From Adineta steineri (taxonomy: Eukaryota; Rotifera; Eurotatoria; Adinetida; Adinetidae), in the NCBI GenBank assembly GCA_905250115.1, contig CAJNOI010000313.1:1-64000 (forward strand): 64,000 nucleotides of DNA, given 5' to 3'. Each line of letters begins with the position of its first letter. The first letter of the stretch is position 1. The position numbers and the translations under genes are program-made. The notes under the pieces were generated by a model. The model was not told the origin of the DNA. It did not search any database and worked only from the letters and a program-made list of their open reading frames with translations. Shown here in pieces: positions 26,107-39,420 of the stretch.

Positions 26107-29100
26107 ATGTTAAGAGTTATTTATTCTCGTCCGGTTTTGTTTAATACATTGATTAGAAAAACACGTCAACTAACTGGTAAAAATAATTACATCATAGTTA
26201 ATTGAAAGCATTGAAAAAATTTTATTTTTTGTTAAGTATTATATCGTCCTTTATCCGCAGAAACATTACCAATTCATCATGAAATTGATGATGATCACCA
26301 TCATCATCGTTTTGAAATAGCTGCACCACATTATGAACTTCTTGAGGGTAGATTTTTATATTGTTTAAAGTATGAAAAATATTTTTTCTATTTTCTTAGT
26401 GCTTGGTCATCGTTCATCACAATTACAATCGACTCGTACACCTCGACCAACTCGATCTCGATCGACTAATTCTCGTAAAAAACAAAGTAATAGTAATATT
26501 GAATCAAAAACAGATCAAGATGAACAAGTAAACTATATAAATTATTTACTCGTTATTGTATTCATATTTTTTTTAGCCTATTAAATTAGCTCAACCAAAA
26601 CCCAGTAAAGTCAAAGAAAAAAAGAAGAAAGAAAAAAAAAGTAAATATAAATTTATCTAGTTCTTATTAAGATTAAATAACGGCTAAAACGCGTAACGCG
26701 TCAACTCAGCGGATCAGACTCACATCTATCAAGTTCTTAAAAGACCCTCATAGAGAAAAACAGTACTTAATTTTCTGACTTTCATGATCGCGTTACGTTA
26801 ATGTGACAAAAAATTTACCCTCCATAAAAAGATCTTTAGAGATTTTTTTTCCTTTCGTTGAATAGACCGAAGTGTTTTCTATTACCCGCTGATAGAAAAA
26901 CAAGCAAAAACTGGAGCACCCTCAATTTTTGTCCCTAATTCATCATCGCGTTTCGTCGTATATTTTTACTGTAATTTTCACAGATTGTGGGAATGATAGA
27001 AGTACATCTTTCACTGGAACGATGAGCCTGCTAAACTACCTAGTTGTTGAGAAAAGCTGATAAAACTGTAGCCAAAACATCATCGCGTTACGCTCGGAGA
27101 AGCCGATAAACAAAATTTTCCTCATTAAAATCTCTTATGAACGATACGAGTTTCTTGAGTAACTGTCTCATGTTTTACAATACAAACATCGTGTGATCCT
27201 AGTTGATATTAGTAAATTGAATGTTATTTTTCAGTTACATCTCAACCGCTTCCAATTCCACCAAATCGTATAACTGAATTAAGTCAAAAACTTCATCTTA
27301 CTACATCTACAAAAAATCAACCATCACTTTCTACATCAAGTAGTTTATATGATGAAACTCTACTTGTCGAAGAAGAACAAGACGATCATCAAATGAATGA
27401 ATTATTAATTTCATCACCAATTGAAGAATTATTTTTTACTGATGATGATAAAGCTTTGAATGAATTATTAAGTAGTTTACATTCTACTAGAGTACGTCGT
27501 ATGCATAAATATACCGATGAACAATTAAGTTTTATGCATAAACATAATGAATTTAATCGTATGTTACAATCTTATGTTGATGTATCGATATATAATGGAA
27601 AAGTTTGTTGAATATTGTTTTTTTTTACTTCAAATCGATTTTTAATTATGTTTAGTTAAATAAAGTTCGTCGATTACTTGATGATCTCTTAAGTGATCAA
27701 GAAAAAAGACATTCAGTGAAACGTTTATCATGGCGTTATGTATCAAATATTCATGTTTATAATACATTTTTTTTTGCTTATGCAGAAAAGGTTTGTTTCA
27801 TATTTTTATCTAATAAGATAAAATATTCAACTTCTTGTTTTTTTTCAGGGTAATCTTGTAGCATTACAAAAACTATTCGAAAAAATGCGTAAATACCAAG
27901 TAAAACCAACACTTGAATCTTATGCAGCTGTATTATGTTGTCTTGGTAATATGGATTTATTTGATTCAAGTATAGCTCGAAGAATTATACTCGATCTTGA
28001 AAATCAAGTATAAGAGAAAAGATTATTATCAATATGAAAAATTCTTTTGAAATATTTTTATAGGGTTTTCGAGTTGTTGATATATTTAATCTCGATTGTC
28101 TCAATCATGAAGATATACAAAGAATTTTAAAAGTCTTGAAAACATTTCGACCAGATTTTGATATTCCAATTCGTCCATCAACTGTTAATAATAAACTATT
28201 GAATCATATATACAAACAACAACCTCCAACCATCGTAAGTTCCCATCATCAACTTTCTCTTAGTATATGAAGTAACGATGAAGTCTCTTAAGTCTCGTGA
28301 ATAGTGACATAACCATCGAGGGAGCTACGGGGAGCGAAGCTCTTCTTAGAAACTTTCGAGCTCTCCTAAGGCAAAATCCTGGTTACGCCACTACTCATGA
28401 AGGCCACTGCTTCTCCTAGATCAATATGAATTGTACAAATTCATTGATTGTCTCTGTATAATTCATTGCGAGTAGGGATGTGTGATGTCAGTATTTACGC
28501 CGACACCGCACATGCCTAATCATGAGCTATGAAATAGATTGACACGTGTATCGGCGAAAATCCTGAATCCTATTATTTCATAGATATTTGCATTCTCTAT
28601 TATCAATGAAATGAACTATTCTAATTCTCTGTGTCTTGTTGTTTTTCTTTTCTTATTTTTTTTTGGAGGAAGATCAATCGATACAAATAGAACCATGGTG
28701 GAAAAAAGTCGATTTAATTAGTAAATTAAATGATCAAATAGATGTTGAAATAAATCAAAAAGCTAAAGTACAATCGATTAATTCATTAAAAACCATCGAT
28801 CCAAAATTGGTTTGTATTTTTTTTGTTTCCTGATTTGATATTTTCATAATTTTTTGGTATAGTTAGCAAGACATGACAATTTTAAAACAGATCTTCAAAA
28901 TCAATTAACGCTAGGATTTGCAACTGAACTTGAAGTATTAAAAAAAACAACAATAGAAAAAGATTTGAAATTAGATATAATTCCATTTCTTGAAATATTC
29001 GATGTTCATGATTATGTTGATTTAATGTCAAAAGTAAGATTTGATTTTATTTAAACATTTTTATTTCATGTATACACATAGGAAGCAGATCGACATTTTT

Positions 29101-32100
29101 ATGGATCCGATTTTTATTCACTACCATTTACGAGTCTTTGTATAGGACTTGGAAAACAAGTATATCAAAAATATCTATGTACAGTTCGACAAAAAAGTGG
29201 ATTTATTGATAAATTACGTCTTGTATATAATGAATATATGAGTCATGTTGTAACAAATGATCGTTTTATTGTTAATGAAAGAGAAAAATGGAATGAAATT
29301 GTTAAAGATAAATTTGCTTATATGGTATTTAGAAAAAAATAAAAGAATGTAGGAGATCTTATTTAAAATTATTTAGGATCGTAGTGATCGACCATGGTCA
29401 TATACACAAATATTACAGATTGGAGAATTTCTCTATGGTGTTATGTTAAAACATCTAAAACTTCAAGTACCATTACTTACGCAAAAACGTCAAATAGAAA
29501 AGAAAAAGTAATCAATAAAGAATTTAGAATTTTGTTCGGTATTATTATTATTATTTTCTAGAGGTGAAGATTCACTTTTTTATATTGTTTATCGAACTCC
29601 GGGTAAATTTACTGAAAAACAACTCAAAGTATGTTTTTTTTTATAAAATCTTATTGCGATGCGTTTTCTTTTGTTTGTCTTTAGGTTCATCCAACTGTTC
29701 TACATTTCTTTTCACATATTCCTCAAACTGAACTCGAATTTGATTGTAGTGAATTACCAGCTCTTGTTCCTCCACTTCCATGGTTATCATGTTCAACAGG
29801 CGGTTATCTATTAAATCATACGGATTTAGTTCGATTACCTTTTTCAGCTCGAGAACAAGATTCTCGTCTTCGATCTCTAGCGATAGAAAAAATTGGTGGT
29901 GTACTTGATTCAGTTAATGTGTTAAATAGTTGTCCATGGAAAATTAATAAAAATGTTCTTGATCTACTAATTGATATTTTTCAACGTGGTGGTAGTCGTC
30001 AATTATCCGTACCTGTTTCAGTTGACAATGCTAACGTTGTTGAACCACTTCCAATTGAAAAAGTATTTTTATCGAAAACAAAAAAATAAGAATTTAAAAT
30101 TATTTTATTTTTAAATAAAGGGTTTATCCGTTGACGAACGAAAACGAAGAGAAATGGCAATAGCTTATGCAAAAAAGATGAAATCTGAAATGTTTTCTTT
30201 ATGGTGCTATGAACTTTATCGTTTATCGATTGCTAATCATGTATGTTAATTATTTGAATTTTATTAGAAATTATTGATTTGTTTTAGTTTCGTGATGAAA
30301 TCTTTTGGTTTCCACATAATCTTGATTTTCGTGGTCGTGTTTATCCAGTTCCACCACATTTCAATCATTTAGGCAGTGATGTTGCACGTAGTATTATTTT
30401 ATTCGCTGAAGGCAAACCATTAGGTCCTGATGGTCTTCGACGTTTAAAAATTCATTTAATTAATTTAACTGATTTAAAGAAAAAATCATCGATTGATGAA
30501 CGTGCAAATTATGCTGATGAAATTATGGATGATATACTCGATTCAGCTGATCGACCGTTAAATGTATGTGAAACCTTTTTTTGTCGTTTGAAATTTAATT
30601 TAAATTCTATTTAGGGTCGTCAATGGTGGGCAAAATCTGAAGAACCATGGCAAACACTTGCTTGTTGTATGGAAATAGCACGTGCATTACGTTCACCAGA
30701 TCATACAAAATATATTTCTCATTTTCCTGTTCATCAAGTATTTATTGAATCAATTGAAATATTTTGTTTTATTATAAATTTTCTTTTAGGATGGTTCATG
30801 TAATGTTTTACAACATTATGCAGCCATGGGTCTTGATGATAAAGGTGCAGCATCAGTCAATCTTAAACCAAGTGATTTACCACAAGATGTTTATAGTGTT
30901 GTTGTTGATAAAGTTGAACAAGAACGTAAACAAGATGCTGATAATGGCGTTCAAATAGCTAAAATTCTTGACGGTTTTGTTAAACGTAAAGTTATTAAAC
31001 AAACAATAATGACAACAAATTATGGTGTAACATTATTTGGTGCTAAACAACAAATAAGTCGACAATTACGTGATATTGATCTATTTCCAAATGAATTCGT
31101 TCCAGAAGCAAGTAATTATTTAGCACAAAAAACATTTCTTAGTTTACGAGAATTATTTCGAGAAACAAGAAAAATTCAGGTAAATTCTTCTTTTTTGATA
31201 AAAAAATCATTTATAATCGTAATTTTAAATATAGGATTGGTTTACGGATTGTGCTGGATTAATTTCACGCATACGTGGTTCAGCTGTAGAATGGAATACA
31301 CCGTTGAATCTACCTATTGTTCAACCATATTATCGAGAAATTAAAATACGAGTTAGTTATTTTCTGTATTCATTGAATTCATATTTATTTTCAATATTTT
31401 TAGCAAAAAGGCAAAGATATTTATGACAATTTCAGTAGTTTTGCGTAAGTATTTCATATTCTCTTTCTCGTAGAGAAGAATGCAATAGACATAAATTGTT
31501 TGCTTGCTTGTGTGTCCGCAGGGTCAAAAAAACATCGAAATCAATTTTTTACAGTTTTCGTTTGTTTTTCCAGTAAATGTGAAGAAAATGCATTTCTACG
31601 AGAAAGAGCCAAGCGAGTCGTTGGACGAGCGTTACTTATTTATTTAAATCTATCAAATATCTTTTTTTTCTTATTCTAGTCGTCCAAATCATATCAAACA
31701 AAAGAATGCATTTCCGCCGAATTTTGTTCATTCTCTTGATTCATGTCATATGATGATGACAGCATTACAATGTGCACGAAATGGTATTACATTTGTTTCT
31801 GTTCATGATTCGTTTTGGACACATGCATGTGATGTTGATCGATTAAATCATTTTTGTCGAGAACAATTCGTTTCATTACATAAAGAACCATTACTTGAAA
31901 TACTTTCACGAGATTTTCTTTCGAAATATGAATTTAAATCCAGGTAAAAAAAGATCTTAAATACAATTTATTCATCTAATTATTCGTTTTTTTTCTTCTA
32001 GTGAATATGCTCGTGTTGATGATAGTCAAAAACAAACAATGAAACTACTAAATGATACACTTCGACGTGTACCACAACGTGGCACATTTCAGTTAAATAG

Positions 32101-32131
32101 TGTACTTGATTCGACTTATTTTTTCAGTTAA
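26107..32131 (+). CDS. POLRMT: Mitochondrial DNA-directed RNA polymerase
   Basis: Twenty-two exons join in phase to 1257 aa (human 1230). Coding segments: 26107-26176, 26261-26347, 26400-26527, 26577-26640, 27235-27602, 27656-27790, 27849-28007, 28064-28234, 28669-28809, 28863-29033, 29082-29324, 29377-29507, 29562-29628, 29685-30062, 30121-30240, 30288-30563, 30615-30737, 30790-31179, 31235-31351, 31404-31444, 31680-31943, 32002-32131. The N-terminus MLRVIYSRPVLFNTLIRKTR is a typical matrix-targeting peptide. A helical PPR-like part precedes the T7-like polymerase. Core motifs: PHNLDFRGRVYPVPPHFNHLGSD, motif A DGSCNVLQHYAAMG (catalytic Asp about 945), finger RKVIKQTIMTTNYGVT, and motif C SVHDSFWTHA (Asp about 1170); the end is STYFFS. 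Motif A has Val where Gly is usual, and the stretch between exons 19 and 21 is shorter than in human. Introns 4 and 8 carry insertions. Confidence 0.95.
26650..27130. repeat. CpG-rich insert in POLRMT intron 4
   Basis: Intron 4 is 594 nt instead of about 55. It contains repeated CGCGTTACG-like words: CGCGTAACGCG near 26691, TCGCGTTACG near 26789, TCGCGTTTCG near 26945 and TCGCGTTACGC near 27085, the first inverted relative to the others. The CpG content is foreign to the surrounding introns, so an inserted element of unknown class is inferred. Exact borders are not visible. Confidence 0.45.
28301..28394. mobile_element. Short MITE-like element in POLRMT intron 8
   Basis: The left end ATAGTGACATAACCA (from 28301) is mirrored by the right end TGGTTACGCCACTA (to 28394), giving imperfect inverted ends around a GC-rich centre (GGAGCTACGGGGAGCGAAGC). 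It lies inside a 434 nt intron, far longer than most POLRMT introns. There is no coding content. Target-site duplication is not evident. Confidence 0.45.
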
Positions 32132-32147
32132 TAAATATAGCAAAATA

Positions 32148-33478
<1,331 letters not shown>

Positions 33479-33802
33479 TTATGAAATGAATATGAACAGA
33501 AATAATAAATTCGAGTTTAAAAAAGCGCCTCAAAAAAATAAATAAAACTAGATCACCACTTGAAAGAAGTTCAAGTAGAAGAACGGCGGCTGACTGCAGA
33601 AGTGTAACAATCCTCATAAATGCGGAAAGATGAATCATTTGAAATCTTGTTTTGTTTTATCCTCAAAATCAATAAATTAGACTCTACCATGCTGGGTTTA
33701 AGTCACAAAAAAACGTATCCGCAAATGTTCTCGACTTATATTCATAAATAGATCTGTATGTAATATAGAAATACTTTAAATGATCGATTTATTCATTTTG
33801 AT

Positions 33803-33850
33803 GGTGGGTGTAGGTATGGATATCCATTATTCATCTGCATCCACACCCTC
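33803..33850. repeat. Telomere-like inverted repeat, copy 5
   Basis: The G arm GGTGGGTGTAGG (33803-33814) and C arm CATCCACACCCTC (33838-33850) flank a centre with the palindrome ATGGATATCCAT. It lies 330 bp upstream of the GAPDH start and is the first copy after the long conserved block. Confidence 0.75.
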
Positions 33851-34472
33851 AATAAACACGAGTCGATATTTTTAGTTAAGATCCTTTCTACAAATTACTA
33901 CAATTAGAAATAGCTTTTATTAGATTGATAGTGATCGGTTTTCATCTATATTTGTAATTCCTCATGCATATTCTCTATGGGTAATACATCAATAGAACAA
34001 ATATTCTGTTTTGTATAGATTTAATATTATCATCCTATTCATTTTTCAATATTTAAGATTCTTCTGATACTTTATAGAATCACGAAAACAAAATCATAAT
34101 AAATAAATATTAATCATCACGAGATCATACTTCATATTTTTCATAAAATGGACTCTTTATCTTTTAGACAAGAACTTTGCTGTCTCTAAATATAAAGATG
34201 AAAAACTATTTTTTATTTTTCCATAATAATAAATCTGAAAATGAAGAAAAAAACTCTTTTTCTAGAAACTAATGATAACTAAATTAATTTCATATGTGAT
34301 GACTTTATTTAAAATATTTTTTACTCTGCGCAAGAATAATATTTTTCAAAATATAATGAAAAGAATATGAAAATAATAACTAAATCTCTTATTTACTTTC
34401 TAATAAATGTGTGCAATAAATGAATTTTTGTAGAGAAATAATGAAGTAAACATGAATCTGTTCCCCTGATGC

Positions 34473-34800
34473 TTTCTTTTACTGTCGTTAATCAAAACAA
34501 AATCACATAACTCATAATGTTTTAAACTTCGATTGAAAAAATATTACAATTTAAAATGTGATGAAAGAACAGAAGAAAAGAGTATTTGATCAGAATGAAA
34601 ATTATAGAAATAGAAGAGTTTATTTTTTCGGAAGCAGACATTTATAAAAATAAACATTTCGATACATTTAAATGAATAAACAATTTAAAATAAAAGGAAT
34701 CTATTTTTGATTTCAAGGCCACAGACAAGTATTGAGAGAAATCGTTTTATCCTGTTTCAACTAAAAGAGAAATGTAGGAAGTAACAAAAAAAAGGGGTGA
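34473..34800. repeat. Diverged dispersed repeat, copy A
   Basis: The segment from CTTTCTTTTACTGTCGTTAATC to the A-rich AAAAAAAAGG aligns collinearly with 38535-38910. Shared words include TTAAACTTCGA, GGA(A/G)TCTATTTTTGAT, CAACTAAAAGAG-like and the terminal poly-A-rich end. Non-coding; class unknown. Confidence 0.55.
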
Positions 34801-36153
34801 GTGAGGATGGAGTGGATGTGGCCATTAGTATTACAGTCAAAATATTCACACTTTCATTCATCTCACATACACGCCGATACCTCTTCTCAGTAAATAAAAT
34901 AATCCTAATCGAATGCATTACTACGCAGTTCTTGATTCATTTTTCATCGACGATTTTTGTTGACATTGTAGTTAGAAATGTATCAACAAATGAAATGAAA
35001 TCATGAATATTCTATTTAAAAGAAAATAAAGTATTTATTAGTCAGAGAAACAAACCAAGAAAGAATTCCTTCTGAAACTTGTTCATCATTATTCAAGATA
35101 ATGAACAATAAGAAGAATTACAACAATTATTTTTCTTATTCATAACAAATGTCCGTTATAAAAGTACGTCAATAGTAGAACATAAAGAACACGTATGTAT
35201 AACAGTTAAACAGAGTGAAAGAGAAAGAAAGAAAAAGAAAACGGTAAGTCATTTGTAACAATTGTTTTTCTTATCAAAACTGTTTTCATCTTTCTTCATT
35301 CAATATATTGATTGCGACAGTTTTTTTAGATGTTTTTAATGTATACTAACATCGCGATAGTTTATACATCTTGAAGAATTTCTTTGGCTTAACATATAAA
35401 GAAAGCATTTAGTCTCAGCCTTGATCAATTTTTAATTTATACTCTTAAAAATTATGCATAGTTTCAATTAAATGCATCAAAACAAAAATTTTTTTTTTAA
35501 ATTAATAAAAAGACATTAATATGGTATGTTTTCTTATAGAAACAAGACGACTTTTCAGTCAATAGTTTAAAGAATCTAATCACAAAAATTTTAAAACATG
35601 CCTGACTTTCTACCAAATTTTAGAATTTTTTCTAAAACCTTCAGTTTGATAGTAAACTCGAGAAAATCTAGATTTAACTTATTTTTTGTTTTCATCTCTG
35701 TCTGAAGGCTCGATAGAGCATTTTCTGTTGACATAGTTTTGCGAATAGTGCATGGTCGTTTTCATATCTTTACATGGATATGTGTCAGAAAATTACATTA
35801 AATTACGCTCACACTCTCCTCTATCTTTTCACAACATCAAAACAATACAACAACAACAAAATTCAAAATTATTTGTATCTTGGTTACCATCTAAATCCCA
35901 TTCAGATTTTTATCAAGGTCGAGAAATAATGCATTAAAGTTTCTTGTTTTTTTCGCCTCAGGAACAAACACTCAGTGAGCAACCAACAATGAATTTCTCT
36001 GAAAGATCCACGAAACAAACACACATACGTATAAAAGAAGAAAACAAAATTCATTTTATACTCACTTTCGAAACATAAACGTTGAATCTTAGTTTGCTGT
36101 TTGATCGTGCATTTCATTATACAAAGAAGAAACAACAGTTGAATACTAATAAT

Positions 36154-39100
36154 ATGAAGCAGGTTTTGCACTTTGTCCTTTTCACTTTGTCTACACTCTG
36201 TTTTGTGCTCGATGGAACACATTTTCGTGGTGGTATCATCTCATGGTAAGTATACCCAATTAACGTTTGTTCTTTCATTCAATCTTCCATATTTCACTTT
36301 TTGCATTCTTCTTCTTCTTAGGCATCCATTAAACTATACACCAACGGGTAGCACTGCACAAATTATTATACATCAAAGGTATTTTTGGAATAGACAATCG
36401 AGCCCTTTTATTTCTCCTTTCTGCACGGAAGCGAATGTCGCTGCTCAATCACTTATTCCAGTCAATTCTTCTATGACTTGTTTAGCAAACTGCACAAGTT
36501 CTAACTATCCTTCAAGTGGACTTTCGACCATTATGATAACTACAGATTGTGATTCAAACCCGATCGTTCAATCATGGAGTGGTGAACGCTACGATACTCT
36601 GACAATGCTTTTGAATACATCGATTACAATTGGATTTCCCTCAAGTGTATGGATGTCTACACTCTACATTGGCAGTGGAACTCCGTGGTCAATTGTCAGT
36701 CGAATGAATCTAGCACAGAGACCTGATGGTTATATCAATTCCAGTCCTGTTACATGTACATTACCAGTAGTATCTTACCAAAGAGCTGTATCAGTAGTTC
36801 ATATTATACCATTGGCAGATAACGATGATATTGATATATTGCGATGTCGTTGGTCCAATGCAAATTCTACGACCAATTACAATCGTTTTGATGAATGTGG
36901 AGGTGTCTGCAGTGGACTACCTTCTGGAACTACACTCGACGGATCCAGCTGCACATTAAGTTTCATTCTACCAACTGCTAATCTGTATTATGCTTGTGCA
37001 CTGCAAATCGAAGATTATTATACCCCCAGCTCCACGAGTCCAATGAGTTCAGTTCCAGTACAATTCTTATTCTATGCATACAATGCTTCCGTTAATGCAT
37101 GTGCACAACGTCCTTCAGTTACTGGTGCCCGTCCCAATAGAGGTATAATATGTATTCTATTCTAAACTAAACTCACACATTTAATAATACTTTCTTTTAT
37201 CTATTTAATTATCTTTAGCTTGCATCGGAGCTCCAGTTGGTAAGTACAACTGTTATCTTTTACTTTACTAATATTTAAAATCTATATTTTAGGTGTTCAG
37301 CTGAATGAAACTGTAATTGTACAAACATACTGTCCTGGACAAACAATTGTTGATATTGTCACTAGTTCACCTATTGGGATGACACATAGCAATATTAGTA
37401 ATCCAAGTTCTGGTATGTAGTTGATAATAGCTTGTTAGTAGATGCAAAGTTTTCATTTTGAAATATAATATGTCAGGTATATGGACAATGACATTGACAT
37501 GGACACCCACAGCAACACAATCTATAGTTCAAGGCTTTTGTGCTGCTGCAATCGATAATAGTAGTCTACCATCCGATCCATGGTGTATTACATTCTTAGT
37601 TAGTCTTGACGCAGTTAATCTCATTCAAAGCTCAGCTACACCAGTCGGCATTATCCTTCAAAATCAAACCGTCTTTCGAATTCAAGGTAATATATATATA
37701 TTTATTCTTCAAATTATCATTTTTATTTATTGATTTAAATCTATTTATACTTCTTAGCCAACATAATCATTACTCCGCCCTATGGGTCTGTCCAACATCG
37801 TAATGGTACATTTATTTACTTCAATGACGCCACGGTCAACGCAGTTGTTCAAAGTTTTGATTGTGCTTGGGCACCAGAAGTAACATACACAGACTCTTCA
37901 GTCATCATTCAGTTCCCAATTGCACCATGGGTTCCTGGACATTCCTATTATGTCACATTCGATAGTGGTTTGTATAAACTTCTACACATATATTGTTTTC
38001 TAATCCTACATATCATTATTTATCACTTTAGGTGTAGTAAGTGGAAGTTTTTATTGTCGTAAGTGACTGTCTATTGATCATATCGATTGAACGAGAAATA
38101 TTGGCTAAATAATGAAATCTTGTAGATGCTGAATCTGCACCAGTTAGTAGTCCAACATACTGGACATTCAACGTTTTGCCTTCAACAACAACAACAACAA
38201 CAACAACAACTACAACATCTACAACAACTACAACTACAACTAGTAAGAACACTTGTCTGTAAAACAATGCTTCACTTTTCACTTTATTTGGTGCGGGGGT
38301 GCGAGTCAGGGTGAGGGTGTGGGGTATGGATATTCTTTTTATATACCTACACCCTGTTTTGCTCTATACAAGAATAATGTTTTTTTAAAAAATAAGAGCC
38401 ATCTGATAAATAAGGTTAGAGAAATATCGAAAAAAACATTAAAATAGTACCCAGCCTTTTTATTTACTTTAGAAGAGTTCTGTATGATAAAAAGATTTTT
38501 ATAGGCAGTTTATAAGACATGTCTCTGTTCAAGTAATGTTCTCTTTTACCTTCGTTGATCAAACAACTTCATATAACCGATGATGTCTTAAACTTCGACT
38601 AAAGAAATGTTATGGTTGTAGTTGTAATGAAATAACAAAAGAGAACAGTCTTTGATAAAAATAAAATAAATCATGAAATGAAGCGTTGATGAAATGAAAA
38701 TCATAAATGCTTTTTAGAGTCTTTCTGTGACAAACATTCACAAAATCAACTTTTCAAAATATGTATAGGCATAAACTAGTGAAAATAGAAGGAGTCTATT
38801 TTTGATCTCAAGAAGACGAACGAGCGTTGACAGAACCAGTTTTATGTTCGTTCGACTAAAAGAGGAAAGTGAGAAATAATAGAAAAAAAAGAGCAAAGAA
38901 AAATCATTCATTACTGTGTCTACTTTATTTTCTTGATCGATCATATAAAAATTAATGCGATCTATCATTAGCTTATTTTTCATCATATCTCTTTCATCTG
39001 TAGGAGGCTTGTAAGGTTATCTTGTTTCGTTTGACTCTATCATGATATAAATGAATTGTATAGGACAAACGACACAACTACCTAATTATTCTTGTACTGA

Positions 39101-39420
39101 AAATAATGTTTCGATTCAGTTTACATTATCTTCATCATCTCATTCAGCCTGGAATCCAGCATCAAATTGTTCTTTACAACAATGTAATACAAGCTTGAAT
39201 GATAACAATAATTGTCTTTTATCATCGACACCTTGTTATGATTATCGAACAATAAATAATATTAGTTATTGTGCACCTGGTATTTTATGTTCGATATTAG
39301 AAACATGTAATAATGTTACACAAGCATGTTTATCAAACACTTCAGTGTGCGTTATTAATTCATGTTGTTCACCACAAGCAGTATGCTTACCATTGTTAGC
39401 AAGACAAATGTGTAACACAG
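36154..39420 (+). CDS. Secreted THFRGG-type glycoprotein with Thr stalk and Cys-rich domain (N-terminal part of a likely larger gene)
   Basis: Nine exons splice in phase: 36154-36245, 36322-37142, 37219-37239, 37293-37412, 37477-37686, 37758-37967, 38032-38058, 38126-38242, 39064-39420. A signal peptide (MKQVLHFVLFTLSTLCFVLD) is followed at once by GTHFRGGIISWHP, a motif I recall from large extracellular proteins of rotifers and other invertebrates without known function. The ectodomain has many sequons and cysteines, two very short exons (21 and 27 nt), then a polythreonine segment encoded by ACA repeats and a cysteine-rich domain (CSLQQCNTSLN, CSILETCNN). Almost all introns are phase 1, as in shuffled extracellular domains. 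The last exon ends in phase 1, matching the kelch exon at 40956, so the two are probably one protein of about 989 aa; without that junction the frame stops at 39497. The 821 nt intron before exon 9 holds a telomere-like hairpin and repeat copy B. Confidence 0.7.
38182..38240 (+). repeat. ACA trinucleotide tract encoding threonine
   Basis: Nearly pure ACA repeats with some ACT inside exon 8 of the THFRGG-type gene, encoding a mucin-like Thr stalk. Reading frames on either strand through it are low complexity. Confidence 0.9.
38290..38356. repeat. Telomere-like inverted repeat, copy 6
   Basis: A long G arm (GGTGCGGGGGTGCGAGTCAG, then GGTGAGGGTGTGGGGTATGG) faces ACCTACACCCT at 38345-38355. It is located at the start of the 821 nt intron of the THFRGG-type gene. 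Confidence 0.7.
38535..38910. repeat. Diverged dispersed repeat, copy B
   Basis: Collinear with copy A at 34473-34800. Best matching blocks are TTAAACTTCGA near 38590 and GGAGTCTATTTTTGATCTCAAG near 38790, with ACTAAAAGAG near 38855. It is embedded in the 821 nt intron of the THFRGG-type gene, 180 bp after a telomere-like hairpin. Confidence 0.55.

Noticed and set aside
38028-38314. Frames rich in Val or Gln on either strand
   Set aside because: They are shadows of the ACA repeat that encodes the Thr stalk of the THFRGG-type gene.
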